Origin: JANWVO01 sp964458495
Lineage (GTDB): Bacteria > Acidobacteriota > Terriglobia > Bryobacterales > Bryobacteraceae
Reading direction: 5' to 3'
Length of the DNA stretch: 64,000 bases
Assembly (NCBI GenBank): GCA_964458495.1
Contig: CAYWJB010000003.1
Span: forward strand, 1 to 64,000
The stretch's first letter is position 1. Each line of letters starts with the position of its first letter. A program made the translations under genes and the position numbers. The notes under the pieces were generated by a model, which worked only from the letters and a program-made list of their open reading frames with translations, was not told the DNA's origin and searched no databases. Positions 15,616-23,812 of this stretch are shown piece after piece.

Positions 15616-17172
15616 TCAGTGGCGGAAGTGGCGGATGCCGGTGAAAACCATCGCTACGCCCAGCCGGTCGGCGGCGGCGATCACGTCCTCGTCTTTCACC
15701 GAGCCGCCCGGCTGAATCACGGCCGTGGCGCCGTGAGAGGCGACCGTTTCCAGACCGTCCGGGAAGGGGAAGAAGGCATCCGACGCAGCCACGCAGTCTT
15801 TGAGCGGCAGCACGGATTTCCTGGCTCCGATTTCAGCCGAGAAGACCCGGCTCATCTGCCCCGCTCCGGCGCTGAGCAGCTGCCCCTTGCGGGCGTAGAC
15901 GATCGCGTTCGACTTGACGTGTTTGCAGACCTTCCAGGCGAATTCGAGCGCGGCCATCTCCTCTTCGGAAGGCTGCCGGCGCGTCACCACGCGCAGGGAT
16001 GAGGGATCGAGCGCGATCAGGTCGGGCGTCTGGACCAGCACGCCGCCAGTGATGGAGCGCAGCACGGGATCCGCGGGCACGCCGCCTTTCACGGCGACCA
16101 GGCGGAGGTTCTTCTTCGCACGGAGGATGGCGAGCGCCTGTTCGGAGAACGCCGGCGCGGCGATGGCTTCGACGAAAAGCTTCGCGACCTCGTGCGCGGT
16201 CTCGGCGTCGACTTCGCGGTTGAACGCCAGCACGCCTCCGAAAGCGGAGACCGGGTCGGCTTCGTACGCCTTGCGGTAGGCGTCAGCCAGCGAGTCGTGC
16301 TCGGCGCAGCCGCACGGGTTGGTGTGCTTGATGATGACGGCGGCGGGCGAGGAGAATTCGCAGACGAGCTGCCAGGCGGCGTCCAGATCGACCAGATTGT
16401 TGAAGCTCAGCTCCTTGCCGTGGAGCTGCGTGCCGTTGGCGATGCCTTCCTCCCCGCGCGCATACAGCGCGGCCTGCTGGTGGGGGTTTTCGCCGTAGCG
16501 CAGCGCCTGCCTGCGCGGCAACACCACGCTGAGGGTGGGGGGCAAAGCGACGGGCTGATCGGCGAACCCGTCACCGGTGCATTCGATCGAGGCGAGCCGG
16601 GCCGTGATGGCGGCGTCGTAGCGCGCCGTCAGCGCGAATGCCTGGCGCGCGAGGTTCCAGTGCGTGCGCAGGCTGAGTGCGCCGCCCGACGACCGCATCT
16701 CTTCCAGCAACGCCGGATAGTCCGCGGGCGAAGTGACCACCGCGACGTCCTGATAGTTCTTGGCGGCGGCGCGGATCATCGTGGGGCCGCCGATGTCGAT
16801 GTTCTCGATCAGCTCCTCGACGCTCGCGCCCGGCTTCGCCGCAACTTTCTCGAAGGCGTACAGGTTGACCACCACCATGTCGATCGGAGCAATGCCATGC
16901 TGCTCCAACGCGGCGCGGTGCCCGGCGACATCCCGGCGCGCGAGCACGCCGGCGGCGATGACCGGGTGAATGGTTTTTACCCGCCCGTCGAGGATTTCCG
17001 GAAAACCGGTCACCTCGCTGACGTCTTTGACGTCGAGCCCGGCCTCGCGCAGCGCGCGGGCCGTGCCTCCGGTGGAGATCAGCTCGCACCCGAGGGCGGC
17101 GAGCCCGCGGGCGAAATCGATGAGTCCGGTCTTGTCGGTGACGCTGAGGAGCGCGCGCTGGATCCTGGGCAT
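15616..17172 (-). CDS. purH: Bifunctional AICAR formyltransferase/IMP cyclohydrolase PurH
   Basis: A 518 aa enzyme for the last two steps of IMP synthesis. The N-terminal cyclohydrolase domain (about 1-195) has STGGTARALREAG and DGRVKTIHP; the C-terminal transformylase has CGCAEHDSLADAY, DPVSAFGGVLAFNREVD, the folate site KSNAIVYA and the terminal TGIRHFRH. Complete and of normal length. It is divergent from the isocitrate dehydrogenase gene with 45 bp between starts. Confidence 0.97.
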   Translation of the reverse strand: MPRIQRALLSVTDKTGLIDFARGLAALGCELISTGGTARALREAGLDVKDVSEVTGFPEILDGRVKTIHPVIAAGVLARRDVAGHRAALEQHGIAPIDMVVVNLYAFEKVAAKPGASVEELIENIDIGGPTMIRAAAKNYQDVAVVTSPADYPALLEEMRSSGGALSLRTHWNLARQAFALTARYDAAITARLASIECTGDGFADQPVALPPTLSVVLPRRQALRYGENPHQQAALYARGEEGIANGTQLHGKELSFNNLVDLDAAWQLVCEFSSPAAVIIKHTNPCGCAEHDSLADAYRKAYEADPVSAFGGVLAFNREVDAETAHEVAKLFVEAIAAPAFSEQALAILRAKKNLRLVAVKGGVPADPVLRSITGGVLVQTPDLIALDPSSLRVVTRRQPSEEEMAALEFAWKVCKHVKSNAIVYARKGQLLSAGAGQMSRVFSAEIGARKSVLPLKDCVAASDAFFPFPDGLETVASHGATAVIQPGGSVKDEDVIAAADRLGVAMVFTGIRHFRH

Positions 17173-17217
17173 GACCTTTCATTCTGCCATCCGGGGGACC
17201 CCTGTTACCATGAGAGC

Positions 17218-18225
17218 GTGGCACACAAGGTAACGCTCATTCCCGGGGACGGCATCGGGCCGGAGGTGGCGGCGGCGGCGGTGCGCACCGTGGACGCCAC
17301 CGGCGTGAAGATCGACTGGGAGACGGCGGAGCTGAGCGCGGAGATTATCGAGAAATCCGGATCCAGCCTGCCCGCGCACGTGCTGGAATCGCTGGAGAGC
17401 ACGGGCGTCGGGCTGAAGGGCCCGGTGACGACGCCTGTGGCCGGCGGCTTCAAGAGTGTGAACGTGGCGCTGCGGAAGACGCTCGACCTGTTCGCCAACG
17501 TGCGCCCGGTCTTCACGCTGCCGGGGCTCAAGACGCGCTTCCAGGACGTCAACATCGACATGGTGATCTTCCGCGAAAACACAGAGGATCTCTACTCCGG
17601 CCTCGAGCATGAGGTCGTCAAGGACGTGGTGGAGAGCCTGAAGATCATCACGCGCTTCGCCTCCATGCGGATCGCCAGCTACGCTTTCGCCTACGCGCGG
17701 AAGAACGGGCGGCGCAAGGTGACCGCCGTGCACAAGGCCAACATCATGAAGCTGAGCGACGGGCTCTTCATCCGCTGCTGCCGCGAGGTGGCCACCGAGT
17801 ATCCCGACATCGCATACAACGAACTCATCGTCGACAACGCCGCCATGCAGCTCGTGATGCGGCCGGAGACGTTCGACGTGCTGCTGCTGCCGAACCTGTA
17901 CGGCGACATTGTCTCGGACCTGGCGGCAGGGCTGGTGGGCGGGCTGGGCGTCGTGCCGGGCGCCAACATGGGCGAGAAATGCGCGGTGTTTGAGGCCGTG
18001 CACGGCTCCGCGCCCGACATTGCCGGCCACGGCATCGCCAACCCTACGGCGCTGATTTCGTCGGCGATCCTCATGCTGCGCCACCTCGGCGAAGGCGCGG
18101 CGGCCGACCGGCTGCAGCGGGCCGTGATGGCGACCTATGCGGAAGGGTCACACCTGACGCGCGACGTCGGCGGCGGCGCCACTACTGCGGAGTTCACCGA
18201 TGCGGTGATCCGCCATCTCGGCTGA
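17218..18225 (+). CDS. NAD-type isocitrate dehydrogenase
   Basis: A 335 aa member of the isocitrate/isopropylmalate dehydrogenase family. Substrate-site residues lie in RENTEDLYSGLEHEVV; catalytic Tyr/Lys regions (ASYAFAYARKNGR, VHKANIMKLSDGLF), the metal-binding DNAAMQLV and LYGDIVSDL, and the cofactor loop EAVHGSAPDIAGHGIANPTA are intact. The ENTEDLYSG form and short length fit the NAD-IDH type rather than LeuB. GTG at 17218 is chosen because it gives MAHKVTLIPGDGIG, the normal N-terminus; the frame extends much further upstream only as a shadow of purH. Confidence 0.9.
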   Translation: MAHKVTLIPGDGIGPEVAAAAVRTVDATGVKIDWETAELSAEIIEKSGSSLPAHVLESLESTGVGLKGPVTTPVAGGFKSVNVALRKTLDLFANVRPVFTLPGLKTRFQDVNIDMVIFRENTEDLYSGLEHEVVKDVVESLKIITRFASMRIASYAFAYARKNGRRKVTAVHKANIMKLSDGLFIRCCREVATEYPDIAYNELIVDNAAMQLVMRPETFDVLLLPNLYGDIVSDLAAGLVGGLGVVPGANMGEKCAVFEAVHGSAPDIAGHGIANPTALISSAILMLRHLGEGAAADRLQRAVMATYAEGSHLTRDVGGGATTAEFTDAVIRHLG

Positions 18226-18239
18226 GCGGCGGATCACCG
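18203..18239. terminator. 12 bp inverted repeat over the isocitrate dehydrogenase stop
   Basis: CGGTGATCCGCC (18203-18214) and GGCGGATCACCG (18228-18239) pair perfectly around a 13 nt loop that contains the stop codon. It lies between two convergent genes and would form on both transcripts, so a bidirectional terminator is likely despite the missing T-run. Confidence 0.6.
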
Positions 18240-18255
18240 GATCTGTCGGGCCGGG

Positions 18256-19188
18256 CTACTTCACCGTGACCGTCACGGGCTGCTTCAAACGGAAAGTCAG
18301 CACGCTCTCGGCCGGAATCACCGCCGGCTCGCCGCGCGTGGCCACCGCCGTGGCCGTGCCGGCGCCAGCGCCGACGCCCGCGCCTACCGCAGCCCCCTTG
18401 CCGCCGCCCGCGATGGCGCCGATGGCCGCCCCCACGCCGGTCATGATGGCCCCGCGCGTGACGTCTTTCTTGACGCTGCTCTTCGCTTCCGCCACGTGGG
18501 CGCCCGTCTGGATCTCCACCTTGCCCGCAGCCGTCTGCAGCGAGCGCAAAGCGATGCCGATCTGCGCAACTCCCTTGACGCGCCCGCCGGGGTCGCTTTC
18601 CACAACGACGCCTTCCACCTCCGCGCCCCTGGCGGCGATGGTCACGCCGTCCACAACGAGGGGCTCCGCCAGCGTTGCGCGGAAACCTTCGCCGTCTTTC
18701 GCGTCCTTGGTGGAAAGCGTTGCCGCCGTGCGGATCACCACGGGCGTTCCGGCGGGAACGGTGACGGGCTTGGGAGCCGGCGGCGGCGGTGCTACGGAAG
18801 CCGTCGCCGGAGAAGAAGCGGCAGAGCCCCTTGCGTCGCCGGCTACAGCGGAACCGGAAGAGCCCTGCGAGCCAACCGGCTGCGCCTGCGCGGTCTTTTG
18901 ACGGGCCTGATCGAGTTGCCTTCGGGCGTCAGCCGCCTGTCTCTGTGCCTGCTCCAGTTTCCTGCGCGCCTCATCGAGCTGGCGCTGCTGCTCCGCTTGC
19001 GCAGCCTTTTGTTCGGCCTCTTCCAGTTGGCGGCGCGCCTCGGCGGCTTGCTGCTCGGCTTCAGCCAGTTTCCTCTGAGCCTCCTCCAGCTGCTGCTGCG
19101 TCTGAACCTCGCTGGCGGGCTCCTTCTTGCAGCCCGGCGGCAGCAGCATGACAGCCGCCGCAATTGTCAACAAGAAATACCGGTTCAT
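18256..19188 (-). CDS. Coiled-coil lipoprotein with glycine-zipper C-terminus
   Basis: A 310 aa predicted lipoprotein. An N-terminal signal ends in a relaxed lipobox (LLPPGC, Cys about 20). Then comes a heptad-rich Glu/Gln/Ala coiled coil (about 28-105), a proline/serine linker, a beta-rich domain beginning PVTVPAGTPVVIRTAATLST, and a glycine-zipper stretch (MTGVGAAIGAIAGGGKGA and AAVGAGVGAGAGTA) before a short beta tail. I start at ATG 19188 because the signal peptide begins there; the open frame continues upstream without family support. The layout suggests a cell-envelope protein; function unknown. Confidence 0.75.
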   Translation of the reverse strand: MNRYFLLTIAAAVMLLPPGCKKEPASEVQTQQQLEEAQRKLAEAEQQAAEARRQLEEAEQKAAQAEQQRQLDEARRKLEQAQRQAADARRQLDQARQKTAQAQPVGSQGSSGSAVAGDARGSAASSPATASVAPPPPAPKPVTVPAGTPVVIRTAATLSTKDAKDGEGFRATLAEPLVVDGVTIAARGAEVEGVVVESDPGGRVKGVAQIGIALRSLQTAAGKVEIQTGAHVAEAKSSVKKDVTRGAIMTGVGAAIGAIAGGGKGAAVGAGVGAGAGTATAVATRGEPAVIPAESVLTFRLKQPVTVTVK

Positions 19189-19280
19189 ACGGAAGTCCCT
19201 CTCTTTCCCCCCGAGGCCGGGTTGCTCCTCCACTTCCAGTGTAGCCCTATCCGGGCGATGACAACCGCGTGCACCGCGAA

Positions 19281-19286
19281 TATACT
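19281..19286 (+). promoter_or_regulatory. Candidate -10 box of the ceramidase-like gene
   Basis: TATACT lies 24 bp before the ATG at 19310; the -35 region (around GATGAC, 18 bp upstream) is weak. Confidence 0.35.
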
Positions 19287-19309
19287 CAAGGCAACGCGGT
19301 CTTCCCCTC

Positions 19310-20659
19310 ATGCCGAAAGCTGCCGCGACAGCATCGATTACGCGCCGGCGCCTCGCGGCTCTGGGCTTGCCCGGCATTTGCCGCGGAAACGCCGGCTTGC
19401 GCGCGGCCGTGTTCGCCTGCGATGCAACTCCGCCGCCGGGGCAGCCCAACACCTGGGTCGAGCCCGTGAAGAAGGTTCTCGATCCGCTCTGGTGCAAGGG
19501 AATCGTCATCGAAGGGGGTGGCGTCCGCGTGGTGCTGGCGGCGCTCGACTGGTGCGGCGTGGGCGGTGCGACGCACGACCGGCTGTGCTCCGCGCTGGCG
19601 CATGGAGCGGCAACTTCCCGCCGGAATGTCTGGCTCCACACCGTGCACCAGCACGCCGCTCCGTATGTCGTCGAGGACGCCTACCCGATCCTGCAGCAGG
19701 CGCGCCCTTCAGCGTTGCGGATGTCGGCGCGCTTCCTCGCTGTTCTCGCCGAGAGAATGGCGAACGCGGCAGCCGCGGCTGCGCGCAATCTCGCGGAAGT
19801 CCGGCGGGTAGGAACGGGAATGGCGCCGGTCGAGCGCGTGGCCAGTGCGCGGCGGTTGCTGGTGGATGGGAAGATCGTGACCCGCTTCAGCAGCACCGCC
19901 CGGACGCCTGAGCTTGCGGACCTGCCCGAGGGCGACATCGACCGGGATCTGCGCTGCGTGACGCTGGAAGGCGCGCAGGGTGTCATCGCCCGGCTCGCCT
20001 TCTACGCGACACACCCGCAGACGTTCTGCTGCGACGGCCGCGTTTCCGCCGATTTCGTGGGCGCAGCGCGCAAGACAGTGGAGAACGAGACCGGCGCTCC
20101 GCTGATCTATTTCACCGGCTGCGGCGGCGACGTCACCGTGGGCAAGTACAACCAGGGCAGGGAAGAGCAGCGGCTGGCGCTGGCCGAAAGGCTCGCCGCA
20201 GGCATGCGGCGCGCCAGCGCATCCACAACCTGGGAACCAGTCGCGGACATGGCGTGGCGCAAGTCGTCTCTGCGTTTGCCGAAAACGGCTGAACCCCCGC
20301 GGCTCGAGGCTGCGCAAACGGACGCGGAGGCCTACCGCGCCGCCATCCGCATGGCCTTCCTGCAGCGGGAGCGGCCGCTCACGGCCTGCGCCCTGCACCT
20401 GGGGCCGGCCGTTCTCCTTGGCTTGCCCGGTGAGCCGTTGCTCGCGTTCCAGCGCGAGGCGCAGGCAGCCAAGGCTGCGAAATTTGTTTGCGCCGCCGGA
20501 TATGGGGACATCTTCCCGGGCTATCTGTGCCGGGACGAGGACTACCGTCTTGGCGGGTACGAACCGGGCGCCTCCCATGTGGGCCCCGGAAGCGAGGAAA
20601 TCCTCCGGAAGGCAATCCGCGAACTGGCAGGAAGCCAGAGCGCAAGAGAGGAGAAATGA
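19310..20659 (+). CDS. Neutral/alkaline ceramidase-like secreted hydrolase
   Basis: A 449 aa protein resembling the N-terminal domain of neutral ceramidases, a family of zinc amidases also common as uncharacterised proteins in environmental bacteria. Histidine-rich blocks NVWLHTVHQHAAPYVVED and FYATHPQTFC, and GCGGDVTVGKYN, fit metal and active-site loops. The N-terminus has a TRRRLAALGL stretch but no clean hydrophobic core, so a degenerate Tat signal is possible. The stop overlaps the ATG of the DegT-like gene, so the two are co-translated. True substrate unknown. Confidence 0.65.
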   Translation: MPKAAATASITRRRLAALGLPGICRGNAGLRAAVFACDATPPPGQPNTWVEPVKKVLDPLWCKGIVIEGGGVRVVLAALDWCGVGGATHDRLCSALAHGAATSRRNVWLHTVHQHAAPYVVEDAYPILQQARPSALRMSARFLAVLAERMANAAAAAARNLAEVRRVGTGMAPVERVASARRLLVDGKIVTRFSSTARTPELADLPEGDIDRDLRCVTLEGAQGVIARLAFYATHPQTFCCDGRVSADFVGAARKTVENETGAPLIYFTGCGGDVTVGKYNQGREEQRLALAERLAAGMRRASASTTWEPVADMAWRKSSLRLPKTAEPPRLEAAQTDAEAYRAAIRMAFLQRERPLTACALHLGPAVLLGLPGEPLLAFQREAQAAKAAKFVCAAGYGDIFPGYLCRDEDYRLGGYEPGASHVGPGSEEILRKAIRELAGSQSAREEK

Positions 20660-21978
20660 TGGAAAAGCAAACACAGAAACCGGCGGAAACCCGCCGGGAT
20701 TTCGTTCTGAAAAGTGCCGCCGCGGCCGGGGTGACCGGGGGCTTTCTGCCGCGCGCCGGGCTGGCGGCGCTGGGCGGCCCTCCGGCGGTCAACTACCCGG
20801 CGGAGAAGATCAAGGAGCTGACGCGGTGGCCGCGCTACGGCGCCGCAGACCGGCAGGCGCTGCACGAGCTGATCGAGGCCAACACTTACTATGACGCGCT
20901 GCCGAAATTTGAAAACGAGTGGAAGGAGTACACGAAATCGCCGTTTGTCAAGGCACATATGAACGGATCCAGTGCCTTGACTTCGATGTATTTCGCGCTC
21001 GATCTGCCGCCGGGCAGCGAAATCATGGTGCCGTCTTACACGTTCTTTTCCACGTGTCTTGCAATGCGGTTCTTCGGATTGGTTCCGATCTTCATCGACA
21101 TCGACCCGAAGACCGCCTGCTTCGATCTGGAAGACGCAAAGCGGAAGCTGACGCCGCGCACGCGCGCCGTGGTGGCGATGCATTCCTGGGGGCTGCCGTG
21201 CGAGATGGACCACATCGCGGCGTGGTGCAAGGAAAAGGGGCTGATCCTGCTCGAAGACGCCGCCCACGCCCACGGCGCGTGGATGCAGGGCAAGGCGATG
21301 GGCACGTGGGGCGTGATGGGGATCTACTCCTTCCAGGCTTCCAAGGTGTTGCCCACGGTGGAAGGCGGAATGGGGATGTACCAGACGCGCGAATACTTCG
21401 AGCGCGCGGCGGCGTTCGGGCACTACGAGGATCCCGTGAAATTCCCCCAGAACAGCCCCGTGCGCGCCTACGAGGGGACGGGCTTCGGGCAGAAGTACAG
21501 GATGCACCCGTTCGCCGCCGCCGTGGCGCGGGTGCAATTACGGGGGCTGGAGGAGCGGAACGAAATCGTGCGCCGGAATGTGCAGAAGCTGAACAGCCGT
21601 CTGATCCAGTTGCAAGGCTTGAGCGAGCCCCGCTGCCGGCCGGATCAAAATCGCGTTTACTATCACGCGAACATGCTGTTTCTGGACTCGGCAAAGGCCG
21701 GCTTTTCACGGGATCAGCTGGTGCGGGCCCTCAAGGGCGAGGGAGTTGGCGTAAGTGTCTGGGACTACCCCGAGCAGCACAAGCTGAAAATCTACTCGGA
21801 GCCGAAGTGGTGGCACCATCCACCGGTGATTCCCGAGCGGATGCCGGGCAACGCGCAGGTCAACGCCACGCATATTTTTCTGCCACTGATGCACGGCGAG
21901 GCGGATGAGCTGATCGAGCAGTACGTGCGGGCGTTTGAAAAGGTTTGGTCGCGCCGCACGGAGGTAAGCAAGCTGTAA
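20656..21978 (+). CDS. Tat-exported DegT/DnrJ/EryC1/StrS-family aminotransferase
   Basis: A 440 aa PLP-fold protein. The DegT family usually transaminates nucleotide-linked sugars in the cytoplasm; here the N-terminus has a twin-arginine signal (TRRDFVLKSAAAAGVTGGF), so export is predicted. The fold hallmarks are present: NGSSALTSMYFAL, LLEDAAHAHGAW and the PLP-lysine region YSFQASKVLPTVEGGMGMY. I start at ATG 20656 (GAGAGGAG ribosome binding site), overlapping the ceramidase-like stop. A PLP enzyme outside the cytoplasm is unusual; it may fold with cofactor before export, or act as a sugar-binding relative. Confidence 0.85.
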   Translation: MMEKQTQKPAETRRDFVLKSAAAAGVTGGFLPRAGLAALGGPPAVNYPAEKIKELTRWPRYGAADRQALHELIEANTYYDALPKFENEWKEYTKSPFVKAHMNGSSALTSMYFALDLPPGSEIMVPSYTFFSTCLAMRFFGLVPIFIDIDPKTACFDLEDAKRKLTPRTRAVVAMHSWGLPCEMDHIAAWCKEKGLILLEDAAHAHGAWMQGKAMGTWGVMGIYSFQASKVLPTVEGGMGMYQTREYFERAAAFGHYEDPVKFPQNSPVRAYEGTGFGQKYRMHPFAAAVARVQLRGLEERNEIVRRNVQKLNSRLIQLQGLSEPRCRPDQNRVYYHANMLFLDSAKAGFSRDQLVRALKGEGVGVSVWDYPEQHKLKIYSEPKWWHHPPVIPERMPGNAQVNATHIFLPLMHGEADELIEQYVRAFEKVWSRRTEVSKL

Positions 21979-21991
21979 TACGGCGCGTGTT

Positions 21992-22227
21992 TCAGAGCCG
22001 CGAACGAAGCAGGCCGAAGGCCTGCGGGAGTGAGCGGTTTCGTGCGCTGCGACGCTTCGCGCCGCGATCAGAGGCGCGAGTGAAGCGGCCGGAGGCCGCG
22101 GCAACGAGCGGTCGCACCGGGGCTGAAAACGCGCTGCCGCGCAGGTCAGGGCAGCCGGATCATTGCGGGGGGACCGCTCACTCTGGCCGTCGTTCTGACG
22201 AACGCCGGCCGCCGTTCGCGGCTCTGA
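21992..22227. repeat. Palindrome-bounded repeat, copy 3
   Basis: A 236 bp member of the family at 242-628, with the same 12 bp ends TCAGAGCCGCGA/TCGCGGCTCTGA. It has two internal units (GAACGAAGCAGGCCGAAGGC and GAGTGAAGCGGCCGGAGGCC) followed by the common right half. It begins 13 bp after the DegT stop. Confidence 0.85.
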
Positions 22228-22305
22228 CACAGGGTGGTCCGCCCGACCTCTGCGGTTCCAGACCGTCAGGGCGTGCCCGCGCAGCGCCGCAACGAAACAG
22301 CGCTT
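22228..22305. other. Spacer between repeat copies 3 and 4
   Basis: A 78 bp GC-rich spacer with no gene. The first nine bases repeat the right flank of copy 4, showing that repeat plus flank was duplicated as a unit of about 246 bp within a 314 bp period. Confidence 0.6.
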
Positions 22306-22541
22306 TCAGAGCCGCGAACGAAGCAGGCCGAAGGCCTGCGGGAGTGAGCGGTTTCGTGCGCTGCGACGCTTCGCGCCGCGATCAGAGGCGCGAGTGAAGC
22401 GGCCGGAGGCCGCGGCAACGAGCGGTCGCACCGGGGCTGAAAACGCGCTGCCGCGCAGGTCAGGGCAGCCGGATCATTGCGGGGGGACCGCTCACTCTGG
22501 CCGTCGTTCTGACGAACGCCGGCCGCCGTTCGCGGCTCTGA
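22306..22541. repeat. Palindrome-bounded repeat, copy 4
   Basis: By eye identical to copy 3 over the full 236 bp and about nine bases of right flank, in direct orientation 314 bp downstream. Open frames read across copies 3 and 4 on the minus strand start with the same peptide (MSEPRTAAGVRQNDGQSE), which is a repeat-derived artefact and not a protein family. Confidence 0.85.
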
Positions 22542-22625
22542 CACAGGGAGGTGCGGCCCTCGCTCGCGGTCCCAAACCAAGGTCGTGCAGCAGCACGGCG
22601 ACGCCCGGGAGCAGCCGCTCGTACT

Positions 22626-23732
22626 CTACACGCTCGCCATCGCCGCCTGCAGCATCGCTCGCGTGTAAGCAACGTTGTACGCGGAGCCGGCGTAGGACCC
22701 GCCGCCGGGATAGTAGGGCTTGAAGTCCGGCCGCTCGCGGTCGATGTCGAGGGCGCGCGGGTGCTCGGGATAGATGATGCCGTTGTAGCCGAGCCGGACG
22801 ACTTCCTTCATGACGGCGAACATATCCACTTCGCCTTCGTCAGGGAAGACCTCGGTGTAATCGACGTAGGGCTTGCGCACACGTACGTTGCGGTAGTGCA
22901 TGTGGTTGACGGCTTTGCGCTGCATGAAGTAGCGGAAGACTTCCACCGGGTCTTCGCCCAGTTCCCGGGTCACCCCGCAATCGTAAGTGATCCCATTGGA
23001 CGGGCTGGGCACGATGCTCACCAGTTTTTTCCAGCCATCCAGCGTGGCCATGATCTGCCCGGAGCCGCGGCTCAATGGCACGGGCGGGTCGTTGGGGTGC
23101 AGCGCCATCCGCACGCCGGCCTTTTCCGCTTCCGGGATGACCGCCTTGAGAAAATACGTGATGTTATTCCACATCTCGTCCAGGGAATGCGTGCCGATTT
23201 CCGGCTTTGGGGGCAGGTCCTTCACCTTGTCGTAGGTGTAGGCGGTCAGGCCGGCGCCGCCGCGGCCGAGCTCTTCGTAATAGCCTTCGACGAGGCGGTA
23301 GGCGTAGAAATTGTATTCGACCACCGGCAGGCCGCAACGGCCTGCCACGCGGATCGACTGGATCACCTTTTCGATCTCCTCGTCGCGCCCCGGGCGGCCG
23401 TAGATGGTGTTGTTGAAGCCGCCGATCATCAGGTTGTACAGCGTCATGCCCGCCTGCCGGATGCGATCCATCTTGGCGCGCAGTTCGGCTTCGTCCCACG
23501 GGATGCGGCCCCAGCCGCTGAGCACGTGCGTGATGCCGAGCTGGCGGATGCGGCGCAGGTCGCGTTCAGTGAAAGTGTTCCACGCGATCTCGAGGCACAG
23601 CTTGGGCGTGTCCGGGCCTTCCTCAAAAGGCCACATCCGTTTGCCGCGCTGCGCGGCAAGGTGCATGCGCGGCGCGGCGGCGAGCGCTGCCGCCGCCTGA
23701 AGGGCGCGCCGCCGGGAGAAACTGCTGCTCAT
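22626..23732 (-). CDS. Tat-exported mannonate-dehydratase (UxuA)-like TIM-barrel protein
   Basis: A 368 aa protein related to D-mannonate dehydratase and xylose-isomerase-like TIM barrels. The metal/active-site segments RMALHPNDPP, NGITYDCGVTRELGED, HMHYRNVR and YPEHPRALD match the UxuA pattern. It is shorter than typical UxuA and carries a signal (SRRRALQAAAALAAAPRMHL), so export by Tat is predicted. An AGGAGG lies just upstream of the ATG. Likely acts on sugar acids outside the cytoplasm or in the periplasm; exact substrate uncertain. Confidence 0.75.
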   Translation of the reverse strand: MSSSFSRRRALQAAAALAAAPRMHLAAQRGKRMWPFEEGPDTPKLCLEIAWNTFTERDLRRIRQLGITHVLSGWGRIPWDEAELRAKMDRIRQAGMTLYNLMIGGFNNTIYGRPGRDEEIEKVIQSIRVAGRCGLPVVEYNFYAYRLVEGYYEELGRGGAGLTAYTYDKVKDLPPKPEIGTHSLDEMWNNITYFLKAVIPEAEKAGVRMALHPNDPPVPLSRGSGQIMATLDGWKKLVSIVPSPSNGITYDCGVTRELGEDPVEVFRYFMQRKAVNHMHYRNVRVRKPYVDYTEVFPDEGEVDMFAVMKEVVRLGYNGIIYPEHPRALDIDRERPDFKPYYPGGGSYAGSAYNVAYTRAMLQAAMASV

Positions 23733-23787
23733 CTGAAATCCTCCTCAGGTGATGATTGCCCGCGCCGGGTGGCGAGGATCCGCAGCG

Positions 23788-23793
23788 ATCATA
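23788..23793 (-). promoter_or_regulatory. Candidate -10 box of the UxuA-like gene
   Basis: TATGAT on the minus strand (23793-23788) would start transcription near 23781, 48 bp before the ATG. The lutBA gene ends just upstream at 23813, so read-through is also possible. Confidence 0.35.
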
Positions 23794-23812
23794 TCGTGCC
23801 CGGCGGCGAGCC

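Noticed and set aside
16192..17217. Extended N-terminus of the isocitrate dehydrogenase frame
   Set aside because: It is antisense to purH; family homology begins at GTG 17218.
22266..22580. Minus-strand protein beginning MSEPRTAAGVRQNDG, and its twin at 21706-22230
   Set aside because: Both are translations of the palindromic repeat and share sequence only because the repeat is duplicated.
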